A DNA stretch of 64,000 nt, taken from contig JAHREC010000062.1 in the NCBI GenBank assembly GCA_020081605.1, positions 124,001 to 188,000 on the forward strand. The letters are read 5' to 3'. The stretch comes from Albifimbria verrucaria. Lineage: Eukaryota > Ascomycota > Sordariomycetes > Hypocreales > Stachybotryaceae. Within the stretch, counting starts at the first letter, position 1. Every line of letters starts with the position of its first letter. Shown piece after piece: positions 12,840-24,321 of the stretch. The notes beneath the pieces were generated by a model. It did not search any database and had not been told where the DNA came from. It saw only the letters and a program-made list of their open reading frames with translations. The position numbers and the translations under genes were made by a program.

Positions 12840-13110
12840 ATGCCTTGCAACCGGTTTAACAATAACCTTGACGATGACTTGGGCCCTAGCCTTGATGAAA
12901 ATCGTGAGCCGGATCCGCCGGATCTGCCGCAGCCACGGCACCCTAAGATAACGAATATAGACTGCGATCAATGTAATATAGCTATACGTAACGCGGGCTA
13001 TGCTGGTATATCTATCACAGGCCAATTTGCTAGGCCTTCTATATATCTAGTTTTTGACCAGTTCTAATTGGTTAATTTACTGATTTGATACCTAGTCTGT
13101 AGCTTACCGA
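12840..13110. mobile_element. Transposon relic, copy A of a repeat shared with 26.1 kb
   Basis: Bases 13018-13110 align by eye at roughly 70 percent with 26138-26230 over about 93 bases with few gaps. Translated, both give QF(A/T)RPS(I/M)(Y/H)LVF..F, then a stop and L(V/A)N, so the pair probably derives from the 3' end of one old element ORF. The open frame 12840-13067 ends in this motif. Many differences are C/T or G/A transitions, as repeat-induced point mutation would leave. Confidence 0.55.
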
Positions 13111-13453
13111 CCTTAAGAGGATATAAAAATCCAAGAAAAAGAGATGAAAATTGTACCTTATATTAAGTCATAGTTCTTAGATTTAACAGCTATTATAATA
13201 AGCAAATCTTCCTTCTCTCCCTCGTTATTTCATCTTCTGTCACCATGGTTTGCCGCTAGAATCGGTTATGCCCAGCTCCTTATTCCTGCGTGATTATAGT
13301 GGCGGTTCACAGGACGGCATCCCCACACAGGCATTCGAGCCGCCCTCCCGTGCGGGGAAGCCATGGTGAATCTTAGATTTCCCGAACACATCACCTATTG
13401 TTTGGAAGGGTTGACATGTAACCCTAAAACACACATACCTATCACGAGCAAGC

Positions 13454-16316
13454 ATGCTGCCTACCATCAGGGCCATCGCTTGTGAGCATTGTGGGAAAGC
13501 ATTCCGGCGCAAGGAGCACCGCGACCGCCATTTACTCCGACATTCGGGCATGAGGCCCTTTCGCTGTGGTGCGTGCTCCAGGACGTTTCCGCGAAGGTAC
13601 ATTCTATCTTACAGTAAGGAAGATGAAAAAAGCAAAAATAATGTCACATCATAACATGAAAACGACGTCATTTGTGGAGATACGTCTAACTGCTTGTGTG
13701 AAGGGACTCATTAGTCCGCCATTGGGGCACTCACCACTCGCACGATGAGCCGCTAGATTCCCCAAGGCGTGCATCCGAGGCATGTATTCGTTGCGCGAGG
13801 CTCAAACAGCGCTGCGAAGGTGGGCTTCCATGTATTAGATGCATCAGACAAAACGTCCGCTGCACGTCGCGACAGATCCCAAGGGATGAAGCACAGGGGT
13901 TGATGTCTATGCTGCCAACCACGGCCAGTGAGACGGTTGGGCAGGGACCGCCGATCGAAGACCCTACTAGGGTAATCTTCAGCGGTGGTGATATACAGGA
14001 ACATGCCGCACCGCCGTAGCTCACTCGGCTACCTCTTCTCTGTGGTACTCACGTAGTTCTTCGGAGCATGCCCCTACGTCAGCCGCTACTACACCTGCTG
14101 TGAACCCACCGACGTCGTCTGCCTCACAAGGCCTGGCTTGGGGCGGCGACGACGACGATAGCCACAATTTGTTGGCCACCACTGGCCTAGCTTCCGGCTT
14201 GGATGCCCAGGGTTCATTTACCTTTGATGCAATGGATCTTGGAGGGACTAGCTTTCCTTTCCTGCCCATGGCCATGGATAGTGGCATGTTAGGATTTGAG
14301 CCAACGGCTCTTGAACCTGCGGATAATACCGACGAGCTGTATCACGCCACGGGAACATCCATTAACCCCATATCTACTCGCAAAATCAGCTTTCCGATGT
14401 TGGCGAGGGCGGGACTCACGGCGCCCAAGTCCCCGGGGATCAGAACTACCTATCTGCCCCTTTGTTCTTCACAACGTATGAGAAACAGCCATGCCTAGAG
14501 TTCCCTGTCTGTTCATCCGATCAGTTACAGACGGCCGAGGCCGAGGTCTTCGGTCACGTGGCTGAGATACCAAGCCATTCCTTACAACAGATCCAGTCAT
14601 TTTACAATAAGCAGCGCGGCTGCAGCTCGTCACGATTCATAAACTCGCAGATATTTCATGCCTTTATTGAGCTTTATCTTGAACACTTTAACACCGTTTT
14701 CCCATTCATACATAACTCTCGTGTTCGGAACAGAAATGTGCCTTGGATCCTCCTCTTGGCACTTGCCGCTGTCGGTAGTCAGTATTCTGGAATTCAAGGC
14801 GTCAACGCATATCACCTACTGTTACAAGATCTTCTCAGCAGAGCTTTGGAGACTCATGTATGCATATTCTTCTCACGTTCTCCCTCTACTGCTGACAAGA
14901 ACGTAGTTACCACCGAGGTCTATTCGTGCGGATGCCAGTCTCATTCAGAGTCTCTTTTGCGCCACATTCTGCTCTTTTTCTCCGCATCCAAAAGAAATCT
15001 GGTTGTATTACAATGTGAGAGGAATATGCTCGTCAGTGCGTTGCATCGTTTCGGCCGTAACAAGTTAAGTGAATGGGCAGACCACGAGATTGACCAAGAC
15101 TTGCATGACGAGTGGCATGCCTGGATATCGGACGAGGGAACTAAGCGCTTCCTGTATTGCGCGCACGGTAAGTTGAGTCGATCGCTCAGCATAGCTTCGT
15201 AGCGACTAATCTTCCAATAGCATTGGAGTGTCTTGAATTCGTCTTTATGGACCAACCCCTTGTTCAACCTCGTCGACTGTGTCCAAGAGCAACCATGTGA
15301 CGACGCACTGTGGCAATGCCAGAGTGCTGCAGAATGGAGGCAAGGAGTCCTTGGACGCCAAGGCTGTAACTCTTTACATGTGTTCGATGCCGTTAGCACT
15401 CCACAGACCGTTTATAAACATGTGCGAAATGGGGGCGGCAGACGCCGGTCTCCATCGCTTCAGGACTTACAGCGACCAGGATGCTTCAGGGAAAGAATGC
15501 ACGTTTTGGAGCTCTATGTCGATGAAAGATTGCAAGATTATCATTCACGTTCATCAAGATTCTTGAGACTTGTGTTCGCGAATGGAGCAACTTCGGAACA
15601 TGGTAGTTATATAACAGGGTCCAGTATCCAAGCATCGCCCAGGAACCTTCATCATGACGTTTTTTCGGTAGAGGAGCTATTGATACGGGGGTATACGCTC
15701 AACTAGGTGGGTGGGATGCACCAGATCTGCTGGTTCATGTGCTGGCAATTTTGAGGTGCGTTCCACTCGCAACGCTGTATCACTCTGCCGGATGGCAGAC
15801 GGACGTAGCTGGAACAATCAGAGCAAAAGATCAACTCAGAGCTTTTTTCGCAATAAGACCACATCGACCCGCAAATGTTTGTGGCATGCGGCCATTGTAT
15901 ACACAGAGCTCCGGAAAGGCCGACAATTTGCTTGTTATGACTCTTTGAACATATGGGTTGCCGTCTGTTACATCGGATCATACGCAACCCTTGGCCCTGA
16001 GAAACCAAGCCAAGCCCCATCCGTCCACCGGCCAAATAACCTCACCAGTGTCCAAAATCGAGCAATTCGTTTAGACAAGCTTACGAAAAGAAACGAGGTA
16101 GAGAAGTGGTTTAACTCAGGCGCGGAGGGAGAGGTCCATATCACTGGTGTCGGCCTTCTCAGAGGGGCCAATAGTCATACGATTCTGCTCAACGATGTCT
16201 CTAAGATTCTCATGAAACAAGTTTCCTGGCCAGGTTTATGCCAAGCCCTAGCAAGAGCTTTCATTAAAATAACGCAAGGCGGCGTGCCGGATGCTGACCC
16301 AGAGCAGCAAGTTTAA
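13454..16316 (+). CDS. Transcription factor with two C2H2 fingers, Zn2Cys6 cluster and fungal regulatory domain
   Basis: Nuclear regulator of the dual zinc-finger class. Splicing 13597-13703 (donor GTACAT, acceptor GTGAAG) yields finger 1 (Cys10, Cys13, His26, His30) and finger 2 (Cys38, Cys41, His54, His58), both with 12-residue loops, then Cys75-X2-Cys-X6-Cys-X5-Cys-X2-Cys-X6-Cys101. A Gly/Asp-rich linker follows. The fungal regulatory domain begins near 14640 (FHAFIELYLEHFNTVFPFIH) and ends with TRKCLWHAAIVYTELR and HITGVGLLRGANSHTILL near 16200. Other introns are likely near 13984-14078 and, clearly, 15166-15220. Frames shift at homopolymers 14366-14369, 15256-15259 and 15843-15848; the segment 15320-15700 stays unclear. 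Fungal proteins with this finger set include melanin regulators of the Cmr1/Pig1 type, but the target here is unknown. Confidence 0.82.
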
Positions 16317-16754
16317 AACGCAAAAGGGGCTACCATCCATCAGTGTTTACACCTTCGACGTCCAAAACAACTCGCTTAAACCATTGCCAACTCAAGCGCC
16401 AAATATATATCGATCAAATGCGGCAGAATAATCAGTCCAGCTTCGGCTCCTTCTCATTACACTTTCTAAACTTTCGGCGGGGTTTTCAATTCTTGTGTGA
16501 TAACAATCCTTGATTCCCAAGTCAATGGTCAATGGAACTGAAACATCCAGGTGCCCGCAGGAAAGGTTGTCACTGATGCATTGGGCCTGTCTTTCCCTGT
16601 GGGCGGCTAGCTAGCTCAAGAGAGCAAAATCTCGATATTGTTTTAATCCGTACAGGATTAAGTCTATGGTTTCCATAGTCTACCTAAACCAGTCTATATA
16701 CTAAGGATATGTATTTGGAAAAGGATTGTTTCATGCTAGAGATCTTGTGGAAAA

Positions 16755-17814
16755 CTACCTCAGAGGATGTTTAAGCACAACTTTTCCAAAGCCATGTTTT
16801 CCGTCGGCGACACTAAAGAGCTCCTCCAGAGCCTTTTCCGTTGTTGCATCAACAACTCGGACAGATGGTAATTCAAACATCTGGCCATAGTTCTCAATTA
16901 CCCAAGATAGAGCTTTCCAGGCATGCCAATGATTTGCAGGCCTGGCTGGGATGCTGATCGGCTCCGCCGCACCAGGTAGCTTGATCCGCCAGTCGTCGTT
17001 TGTCATGGCTACTGGCATCTTGAATCTTTCTTGACGTCCTATGACGGAAGCCAGCACTGTCGTATCTTCTACACTTTGGGCAACCAAATCGGCCGATGAA
17101 GGATACCCCATACTGCCAGCTGCATCCAGAGCATGGCTGATAGGGCCTTGGCCGAGAGCTGCAACGGCTGAGGCTATTTCTGCCACGACATTTGGTGATG
17201 AGTAGTCGAAGGTTTCAGTGGCCCCTAGACGTTTCAGGAGCTCGTGGCGACTCGGTGAAGCTGTAGTGAAAATATTTCTACAGCCGCTGGCTCGAGCGAG
17301 TTGAATAGCGGAAAGTCCCACAGCCGATGAGCCGCCCCAAATTAGAATTGGGGCTAGGAACTCCTTGGTGCTGTCTGTGGGCAGAGGGAATTGGAACAAA
17401 TTATGTAACACATCGGCAGCGGTCATGACAACCACTGCAAGGGCAGCTGCATGTGCTTCGGGAGATTCTGCGGCACTCGGAAAGCCATATCATCCGGGAC
17501 CACAAGATAACTTTGATGCGCACCATACTTCAGTGGTCGTCCAATGCTCGATGGAGTATAACCCGCAATGATATCGCCCTCGCTAAACCTGCTACTCAAA
17601 GACGTCTTAAGCACACACCCGGAAAAGTCATATCCGAGAACTGTCGAATTGATGCCAAGGTGTGTGGCATGGCGAATATCCCTGGGTTAATTCCCGAGTA
17701 GTGAGTTTCGACTAAGAGCTCGCCTTCCGCAATTTCATCATGGATGATATCGCTTCTAACAACGAACTGAGTGTCTTCTGCTACGTAGAGTGCTCTGCTC
17801 GGCTTTGACGACAT
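16755..17814 (-). CDS. Zinc-type alcohol dehydrogenase / trans-acting enoyl reductase family (MDR)
   Basis: Cytosolic NADPH-dependent reductase of the medium-chain family, resembling the trans enoyl reductases and ToxD-like proteins of fungal clusters. The start Met opens MSSKPSRALYV. The N-terminal GroES-like half contains HYSGINP and GYDFSGCVL; the Rossmann half has ILIWGGSSAVGLSAIQLARASG and ends GFGKVVLKHPLR. About 352 residues if continuous, the usual length, with no introns. The catalytic-zinc cysteine and histidine are not evident, as in the quinone-reductase-like branch. Two frame breaks occur, both at GGG on the plus strand (17684-17686 and 17460-17462); an extra base at each restores a family-like protein. 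It lies tail to tail with the regulator at 13.4-16.3 kb. Substrate unknown. Confidence 0.82.
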
Positions 17815-19162
17815 GGTGAACGCTTGCTTTTTGTACTGCTTTTGTGTTGGGTGTTTGCTGAATTGGAAGATGCCAGGAGCACAAGCAACATATAACAGGA
17901 CTAATTTCAAAGAAGTCCGAGCCTACGAAAAATTGCAACTTCGCCTAGCTAATGGCCGATAATAGAAGCTTTAAGAATTCGTACAGCATGAGTTGCCCGG
18001 CAGAAAAGCCGGTGGGCGAGGTGTTAGGAGTCAGGTGCTGTCGGCCCCACCGGCCGGTTCCCACGAATCTTCAATCTCCCCACATGTCCCGTCCCCACTA
18101 CACATTCTGGTGTCGTTGTGACTCTTGTGTGGAGAATATAGGCTCAGAGATTAGGTCATTTTGGGAACTTCTGTGTTCAAAGTTTAGTCAATGCTAGCTT
18201 CTTAGATTGCTAGTGCAGAGAGTGTGATTGTTATGATTGTGGCCTTGCCTTGAGATAGATGCAGTCCATGTATTTCCTTACCTACCGTTGGCCACGTAAG
18301 CCGTATCTGTCCCGTAGCACCTTCATCAGCTCTAATGTCACTTTGGCCGTTATTCAATTGCTCCTTCTGTAGAACTCTAATCTAGAGTATATACTCAAGA
18401 TTACTCGGCAAATCTATAATCAGCTTGATTCCAGCAGATATTCTCTAGGTTTGATCCGACCAAATCCATTCACTGCATAACTGACATTGTTGTGAGGACA
18501 ATTTCATTAAAAAGAAAGTTCATGTCAACTTTAGCCTGTAATAGGGTGCATACAGATATTGCAGAAGTGATTTGTTGGCGCAGAAGCGAGCCAAGCTCGC
18601 GCATTCAAGGTTATTGGTCGAAGCCCACCATATAATATAAAATAGGCATACAATCTGAAGAATACCAACTTACATTTAATCTACGAAGCTGATTCCTAGG
18701 ATTCATTTTATCAGCATGCTAAACGAAAGGCTTGTTAACTAAAAGTAGGCATTACTCCTACCACTAAGATAGTAATTGGCTCAAGTCCTAATTCTGACAC
18801 CAAGGCGCATTCAAATAGTTTAAAGAAGATATGTGATTGTAGATGATCTTTCATGAAGCCCTCCCGCTAGGAGCTGATGTCGTGTATTATAATAAGAGGT
18901 GAAGGAAAGACAAGTGTTAGATTGGAAGGACAAAAGTACTAAACATTTCATGAATGCTGACCTGAATTGATATATGGGGCCTCGTCGTTAGACCAGATAA
19001 AACCCTTTGCTTTTGACTGCATGTTAGGTGATGTTTCTTTCTGAGAGACCTTCTATAGTTTCATAAAATACTTCGAATAGGAAGAGATATTGCGAAGCTT
19101 GGGAGAAGTCTTGCATTATGATGTCTGAATTTGATTCCCACATCTTAAAAACAATCCAGTAC
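17815..19162. other. Upstream region of the dehydrogenase gene
   Basis: No gene is recognised. The first 300 bases should contain the minus-strand promoter of the dehydrogenase, including the GC-rich patch CCGGCAGAAAAGCCGG at 17998. The rest to 19162 is AT-rich with short frames. Confidence 0.5.
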
Positions 19163-20933
19163 TTAGATATCTGTGGTGAAGAATTCCAAGAAGCTGTCTG
19201 CCTCTCCCCCAACGTGCAAGACGTGTTCTCCATGATTAGAGTTAGGTTCATTTACCAAATGTGGAAGAGCTGGTGTTCCCAGCTTCTCTCCGCTGATCTT
19301 TAATACCAGCTTCTCTCCAGGTTCAAAGATAATTCCTGTCGGCCACAGCAGAACTTCCATTCTAACAATCTCACCAGGCTTGACTTTTGAATTTTCTCAT
19401 GTGAAAGTGTCTTCCAACTTTTTCCAGATTTTTCCATGGACACATGCCGTTGTGAAGCGCGCAGCACGCCACTAGGTCCCCAGTAGCGGAAGACTCTATT
19501 CATTGTCGCCACGGTCTCTTCTTCAGCGGAGAGTGCTTCGGGTGTCGGAATGTTCTTGTTCGAAATTATGGTTCCCTTACTATCGGCTTTGAAAATATGG
19601 GTATACACATCTAGATCATCATGTTGGGGTGCAGAAATATCAATAACCAAAGTGCTAGGACCCATGATGGCAGTCCTCGAGGTGAAGCTATAGATGAATC
19701 CAACGGTCTCTGCCGTATCTGCACGGTATTTGATGGTACGCGAATGAAGTGTTTTGCCGGTGGATAGCTTCCCGTCATGAGTGAGATGAAGCTTGCGTGA
19801 ATTAACGGACGGCAGGTGCCATGGAAGATCGCCGTAGTTCTTATCAACAATGGGTGGCTTTGTGTAGTTGAGTAATGCTATACGAACGGGCGATGTTTGC
19901 GTCCAATCGTTCTTGGCCCCTTTCAAGTAATGGTCAAAGAATTTGTTAAGGTCATCCGTACGTTCTTTAGTGTATAGGTCATACCACTCTTGTGTTGAAT
20001 GGAGGACAAGCCTATTATAGAGTCAGCCGTTAGTGAAAGTTTCTTCATTCGTCGCCCTTTACCATTTGTTATTATGCTTAATTTCCTCAAACGCACGCAG
20101 AGAACCAACTCCGTGTATGTCGGATGAATAACTGGCTCCAATATAGGCCGGTACTTTTATGTTAGAAAAGTCTGCTCGCTTGTCTTGCAGATAGTCGTTG
20201 ACAGTGGTGCAAGTCCTGATCATGGCTGCTAGGTCTTCTTGCTCTTGTCTACCTAGGGAGCTATTAATTACAATGCTAAGGAAAACACGAACTGACCTAC
20301 CTTGTAACATTTCTGCGATCGAGTTGGTGAATGTCGTCCAGGGAATGCCGCCACGGAACGACTCTTCCCTGATACAGTCGGAAGCTCCCTCCAAAGGAGC
20401 AATCGCTAGTAGATGAGGTGGCTGTTCAGCCGCGATAAAATATTGTGATATGGCAAGCCAAGAGTTGCCAGCCATGCCGACCTTTCCATTGCTCCAAGGT
20501 AATTTAACAAGATCCTCAATAGCATCATAGCCATCTCGACCTTCAGCAGTGCCCCACCAGCGAATGTCACCTTCAGAGTCACCCACGCCTCTTGGGTCGA
20601 TGTTAACAATGGCATAGCCTCTGGGAACCCATTCTGCAGGATCCAGCCTGTTCTCCACTATCAGTCAAAACTACCATAAGCCCCTCGTTGTACTCCCAAA
20701 TAAGCTTACCCCTCAAAATTTTCGTATCCCGAGAGCTGATTGTTCGGTACGCCGGCTCGTAAGGGGACCGTGTGGAGATTCAACACTCCAGTGCCGCTCT
20801 TTCCATACGGTCCCCACATGACAATAGCCGATGATTTCTCATCCGTCTTTGGACGATAAATATCTGCACGTATCTTAGTTCCATCCCTGAGAGTCAGAAC
20901 TTGATCTTGATCGAGAATGATGGAACATGGCAA
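19163..20933 (-). CDS. CocE/X-Pro dipeptidyl-peptidase (S15-type) serine hydrolase
   Basis: Alpha/beta hydrolase of the CocE/NonD family, which cleaves esters, amides or X-Pro peptides. Segments in order: TLRDGTKIRADIYRP, then WVPRGYAIVNIDPRGVGDSEG, the nucleophile elbow VGMAGNSWLAISQYF (Ser near residue 137), a helical cap, and the C-terminal jelly-roll with WPTGIIFEPGEKL and the catalytic-type His in NHGEHVLHVGGEADS. Three introns fit: one ending GAACAG before LDPAEW, one after AEMLQ, one after HNNKW. A single frame break lies at TTTT 19385-19388; an extra A in the coding strand joins EKIQK to VKPGEIVRMEV. No signal peptide is apparent, so it is probably intracellular. Family call firm, substrate unknown. 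Confidence 0.87.
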
Positions 20934-21707
20934 AGGACGACACTCTAGACGCTTTTTATGGCCAGCGGGAAGCTCGATAGTTTTTGGAGTCGCTCAGGGA
21001 CCCTGAGGCCTGATAGTCTCACGCATCATTACATCAACCGTTCCAACTTTAAAGGGGCCATTGTGATGATTTTTGGAGACAGATAAGGCGTGGCTGCAAC
21101 GTAGTATAGATGAGATTGTAGTTGGTGTTGTGAAGCACCGTGATAAACTTCATAAGAGATATATGTGTTGGGCTTTGAGGAGAAGACAGGATAATATAGG
21201 CGTAGAGGGCGGCTATTATGTGACTTTGGATAGGTGAAGACAGCTGCTACCATCACAGTTTTGCCGCCCTTCAATGCCGACGAGTTTCTGTTCTGTATGC
21301 AACGACGGCTTTGGTGGGGCAAGGTGGGAACATTGTGATAGCAGCGGATTTAGCCCTCCACGGCTACTGCTCTCCACCGCAGCCGTGATTTTGATGTAGT
21401 GCTAGGGCCTCTCATTTCCAGTTCCTGCTGCAACTATTCATGTATTGCTCGTGTTCTTATTACAGCCTAAGTTGATATTTTAACTAAGTACTATGGAAAA
21501 AACCATGACCCGTCTTAGATACCATAGCTATAGTAGGTCTTCAAGGCTCCTTTGACTTTTACAATCCAGGATAATTACAACGAGGTCAAAAACTAGGAAT
21601 TTTAGAGACTAATCGATTGAATAATAGACATATATAGAGCTATAACATTATTTTTTCCCCAGAATCCAAAAGAAACTAGTATATAGATGTCAAATATAAT
21701 GAGCTAA
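20934..21707. other. Intergenic, promoter side of the hydrolase gene
   Basis: A 97-codon minus-strand frame at 21029-21322 has no recognisable feature and overlaps the probable promoter, so I do not call it. The rest is AT-rich with nothing notable. Confidence 0.5.
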
Positions 21708-23633
21708 CTAGTCTGGAAACTCGTACGCCATATTAACCTCGTCGGGATTATTGCAACTCCCAGAGTCTACACGAGTAAATGTTCCAGTAACTGTATTATA
21801 GTTACTATACCAGCATACGCACGCATCTAGCAGAGGGCTATTTTCCAGCGTCTCGCGGCATTTATCGTCGGCGCACATATCGCTACATTCAATCTTACCC
21901 AAGTCTTTCCAATGTTTGTCGGCTGGGTTATTTGCAGAGAGCTTCAAGTACCAAACGTCACAAGTGTTCTTGAGCGTCCCGCCGGAACCACCACAGCCAC
22001 TCAGGATGGTTCTAAGATAGCTCTTACAGTCGGCGATCTCCTTTTCCGTATCGCCCCCGCCGACCGAGAAACTCCCAATGCAGCCGTCCTGTGCAAAGGT
22101 AACGCCAGACCAGATTTTCATGTCTGTTCCATCCACAGTAGGGCCCTCGTTATATATGCCCAGGGCCTTCCCTCGCCCATCCTTGGTAGCGCCAGTGCCA
22201 AAGGAGATGGGCGGTACAATGACAGTGTCTTTCCACTGCTCAAGATTATTGCATAAATCATCTATTTCAGCATTCGCCTGGCTCTCCGAGAAGCTATTGT
22301 TGCCGGTATCGTCACATTCTGGGCTTTCAGGACGGTTAATATGCTGATTCGGATCAGGTTGATCCTCCTTGTCTGTGCTCTCTTGTTCTGGAGTGAGAGC
22401 CAGAAGGGCTTCACTCAACCTAGCACTGAAGGCTTCTTCTGTCACCTTCTCTTGGTCAAAGTCACCCAAGTGAAGCATCACCGGCCCTTCGTCAGTCAGG
22501 TCGTCCGCGACGACAGGGCCAGCGGCATCTGCTGAGCTCGTTTTATAGTTCTTAGGGAGAGGATATTCCCCAAATTCTCGGTAAAAATAGGCACTATTTG
22601 CCAACCAAGCATAACTGTCGGCGTTTGTACTAGCGCGTTGCGCCCCGCCACCTTGATTGATAGATCTCTGGGCAAGCTTATAGACCAGTGGTGGTCCATA
22701 TGCCTTTGCTGCTCCTCCGACTCCGTCGGGGTCGACATACTCATCAGTGACTATGGAGTTCTCAGTCAGTTGAAATTTCTTTGGGATGCGAGAATGTTTG
22801 AAGATTGGCTTACTATGCGGCTGACCAATGCTGGTGATATTAAGATGCATCATCTCGTGTAGAAAATATTGGGCCTGGTTCTTCTGCCAAACAGCTTGCT
22901 TTGTATGTGAGTCATCTCCATGTCTCTTACTTAATCTAATGTCCCAAGTCTTCGCGGTAAGTGAGTCTAACGTGAAGAAGACACGACAAAGATTAATATA
23001 GGAGTAGCTGCCAAACCAGCCCTTTTTAGTCCATGCATAACCACCAACCAGGAGGGGACGGCCTTCAATTACCCGGTTGCAGAGGTTATTGGGGTCGTTG
23101 CAGCTCATATAGATATCGTACTTATTATGGGGTCTGAAGTCAAGAATTCGGCGAAGATTACTGAGAATTCGATCCTTGTAATCGCTATGGTTCGGGCCCA
23201 TCCAAGTATTCCAAATAGGGGTGTATTTCTCGTCCGATGCATATTCAATTGTTTTAGAGGCTAGCATGTAGGCATCGAAAGCTGCCGATGCTGCAGCCTC
23301 TTTATCCAACGTATCACAGCCCGACTGCTGTTCCCAGTGGAGCTTACCGCCTGATATTCCGATGAAATCGTCCGTGTTATCTTCTGTTCTAGAAATAGAA
23401 TCTTTGATGGCATGCTGACACGCGTCAGAAGGGTTCAAGAAGTCATCACATTCCTTAGGCCCTTCAGTTATACGGTCTGCGAACTGTTCTACTGTGAGGT
23501 CCTCATTAAAATGGCGCAGTTGAGAGAAGGGCTTCGCTAAGCTTAGACCAAACAATAGAGTAAGAAAGAAAAAGAGACGAATGTGAAGAGACATTGCAAA
23601 TACCAGTGACTTTAAGGATACAATTATTAACAA
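21708..23633 (-). CDS. Secreted M35-like HExxH metallopeptidase-type protein, 641 residues
   Basis: A single uninterrupted exon of 641 codons. Met14 gives a cleaner signal peptide (MSLHIRLFFFLTLLFGLSLA) than Met1, so the true start may be at 23594. Residues 259-263 read HEMMH, the zinc-binding HExxH helix, preceded by QAQYFL. A downstream segment with VDPDG, AYGPPLVY and NADSYAWLANSAYFYREF resembles deuterolysin-type (M35) fungal proteins, where an Asp supplies the third ligand. After an acidic spacer of about residues 385-455, a C-terminal region with at least ten cysteines (DGCIG, SGCGGSGG, CSDMCADDKC, ACVCWY) forms a second, unrecognised domain. The protein is far longer than a classical deuterolysin. 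Catalytic activity is likely but untested; the C-terminal domain has no assigned role. Confidence 0.78.
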   Translation of the reverse strand: MLIIVSLKSLVFAMSLHIRLFFFLTLLFGLSLAKPFSQLRHFNEDLTVEQFADRITEGPKECDDFLNPSDACQHAIKDSISRTEDNTDDFIGISGGKLHWEQQSGCDTLDKEAAASAAFDAYMLASKTIEYASDEKYTPIWNTWMGPNHSDYKDRILSNLRRILDFRPHNKYDIYMSCNDPNNLCNRVIEGRPLLVGGYAWTKKGWFGSYSYINLCRVFFTLDSLTAKTWDIRLSKRHGDDSHTKQAVWQKNQAQYFLHEMMHLNITSIGQPHSKPIFKHSRIPKKFQLTENSIVTDEYVDPDGVGGAAKAYGPPLVYKLAQRSINQGGGAQRASTNADSYAWLANSAYFYREFGEYPLPKNYKTSSADAAGPVVADDLTDEGPVMLHLGDFDQEKVTEEAFSARLSEALLALTPEQESTDKEDQPDPNQHINRPESPECDDTGNNSFSESQANAEIDDLCNNLEQWKDTVIVPPISFGTGATKDGRGKALGIYNEGPTVDGTDMKIWSGVTFAQDGCIGSFSVGGGDTEKEIADCKSYLRTILSGCGGSGGTLKNTCDVWYLKLSANNPADKHWKDLGKIECSDMCADDKCRETLENSPLLDACVCWYSNYNTVTGTFTRVDSGSCNNPDEVNMAYEFPD

Positions 23634-24321
23634 GCAATGATCATTCTTTCTACTTCTTGTGTCTGGTATTTGTATTTGATCTCACACAACTTCAGTTACG
23701 CCAGTCATGCCGCAATTGGCAAAAGGTCCTCCAACACCACCTAACAACTTCACCAATATACATAGAGTATTAATATCTTGGATCGTTATTTATTACTCTT
23801 ATTACCACATGTTGGCTCTTGAGGCTGTAAAGAACAGGTTAGGTGTACACCTACGCGCGCTAAAGCAGGTTGGTAAGCTTGGGTAAGGTAGCCACCAAGG
23901 GTGATACGCGCGCATTCGAGTTATTCGTGGACCATTTTGGGGGCCAGAAATATTTCCGAACATATCTCCTCAATCATCGGAGTTACGTCGCCAACTGCAT
24001 ACAGAGGTGTTGTTCATGGAAGTGAGGGTAGGTAGAAGCTCAGCATTCAGCCCCGATTACGTATTCCAGGGGGCAACCAGGGCCTCCACAAAACTACGCC
24101 ACAAGATAATCACACAAATCCCCGCCTCCTGGGACACCTATTTTTGGGTCCTCCATCATCACCAACAGCGTTGTTGGCGCTACTGGAGCGCAGCCCTCAA
24201 AACTCAAGGTTGATTCCATTGACAAGACTGCCTCATCCCTGAGACACAACCTTTCACCAACTACAATAACCACTCAGTCCGTGTGCTGTTCAGTACAGGG
24301 CCAAGCCGCGAACATAAAATA
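23634..24321. other. Divergent intergenic region between peptidase and Hsp70-like genes
   Basis: These 690 bases separate two divergent genes and must hold both promoters. The words ACGCGCGC and TACGCGCGC near 23850-23910 are GC-rich islands in AT-rich DNA. No further gene is supported. Confidence 0.5.

Noticed and set aside
21029..21322. 97-codon minus-strand frame upstream of the CocE-type gene
   Set aside because: No recognisable domain or signal, and it lies where the promoter of the hydrolase is expected.
21912..22862. Plus-strand frames up to 114 codons
   Set aside because: They are antisense shadows inside the 641-codon peptidase-like gene.
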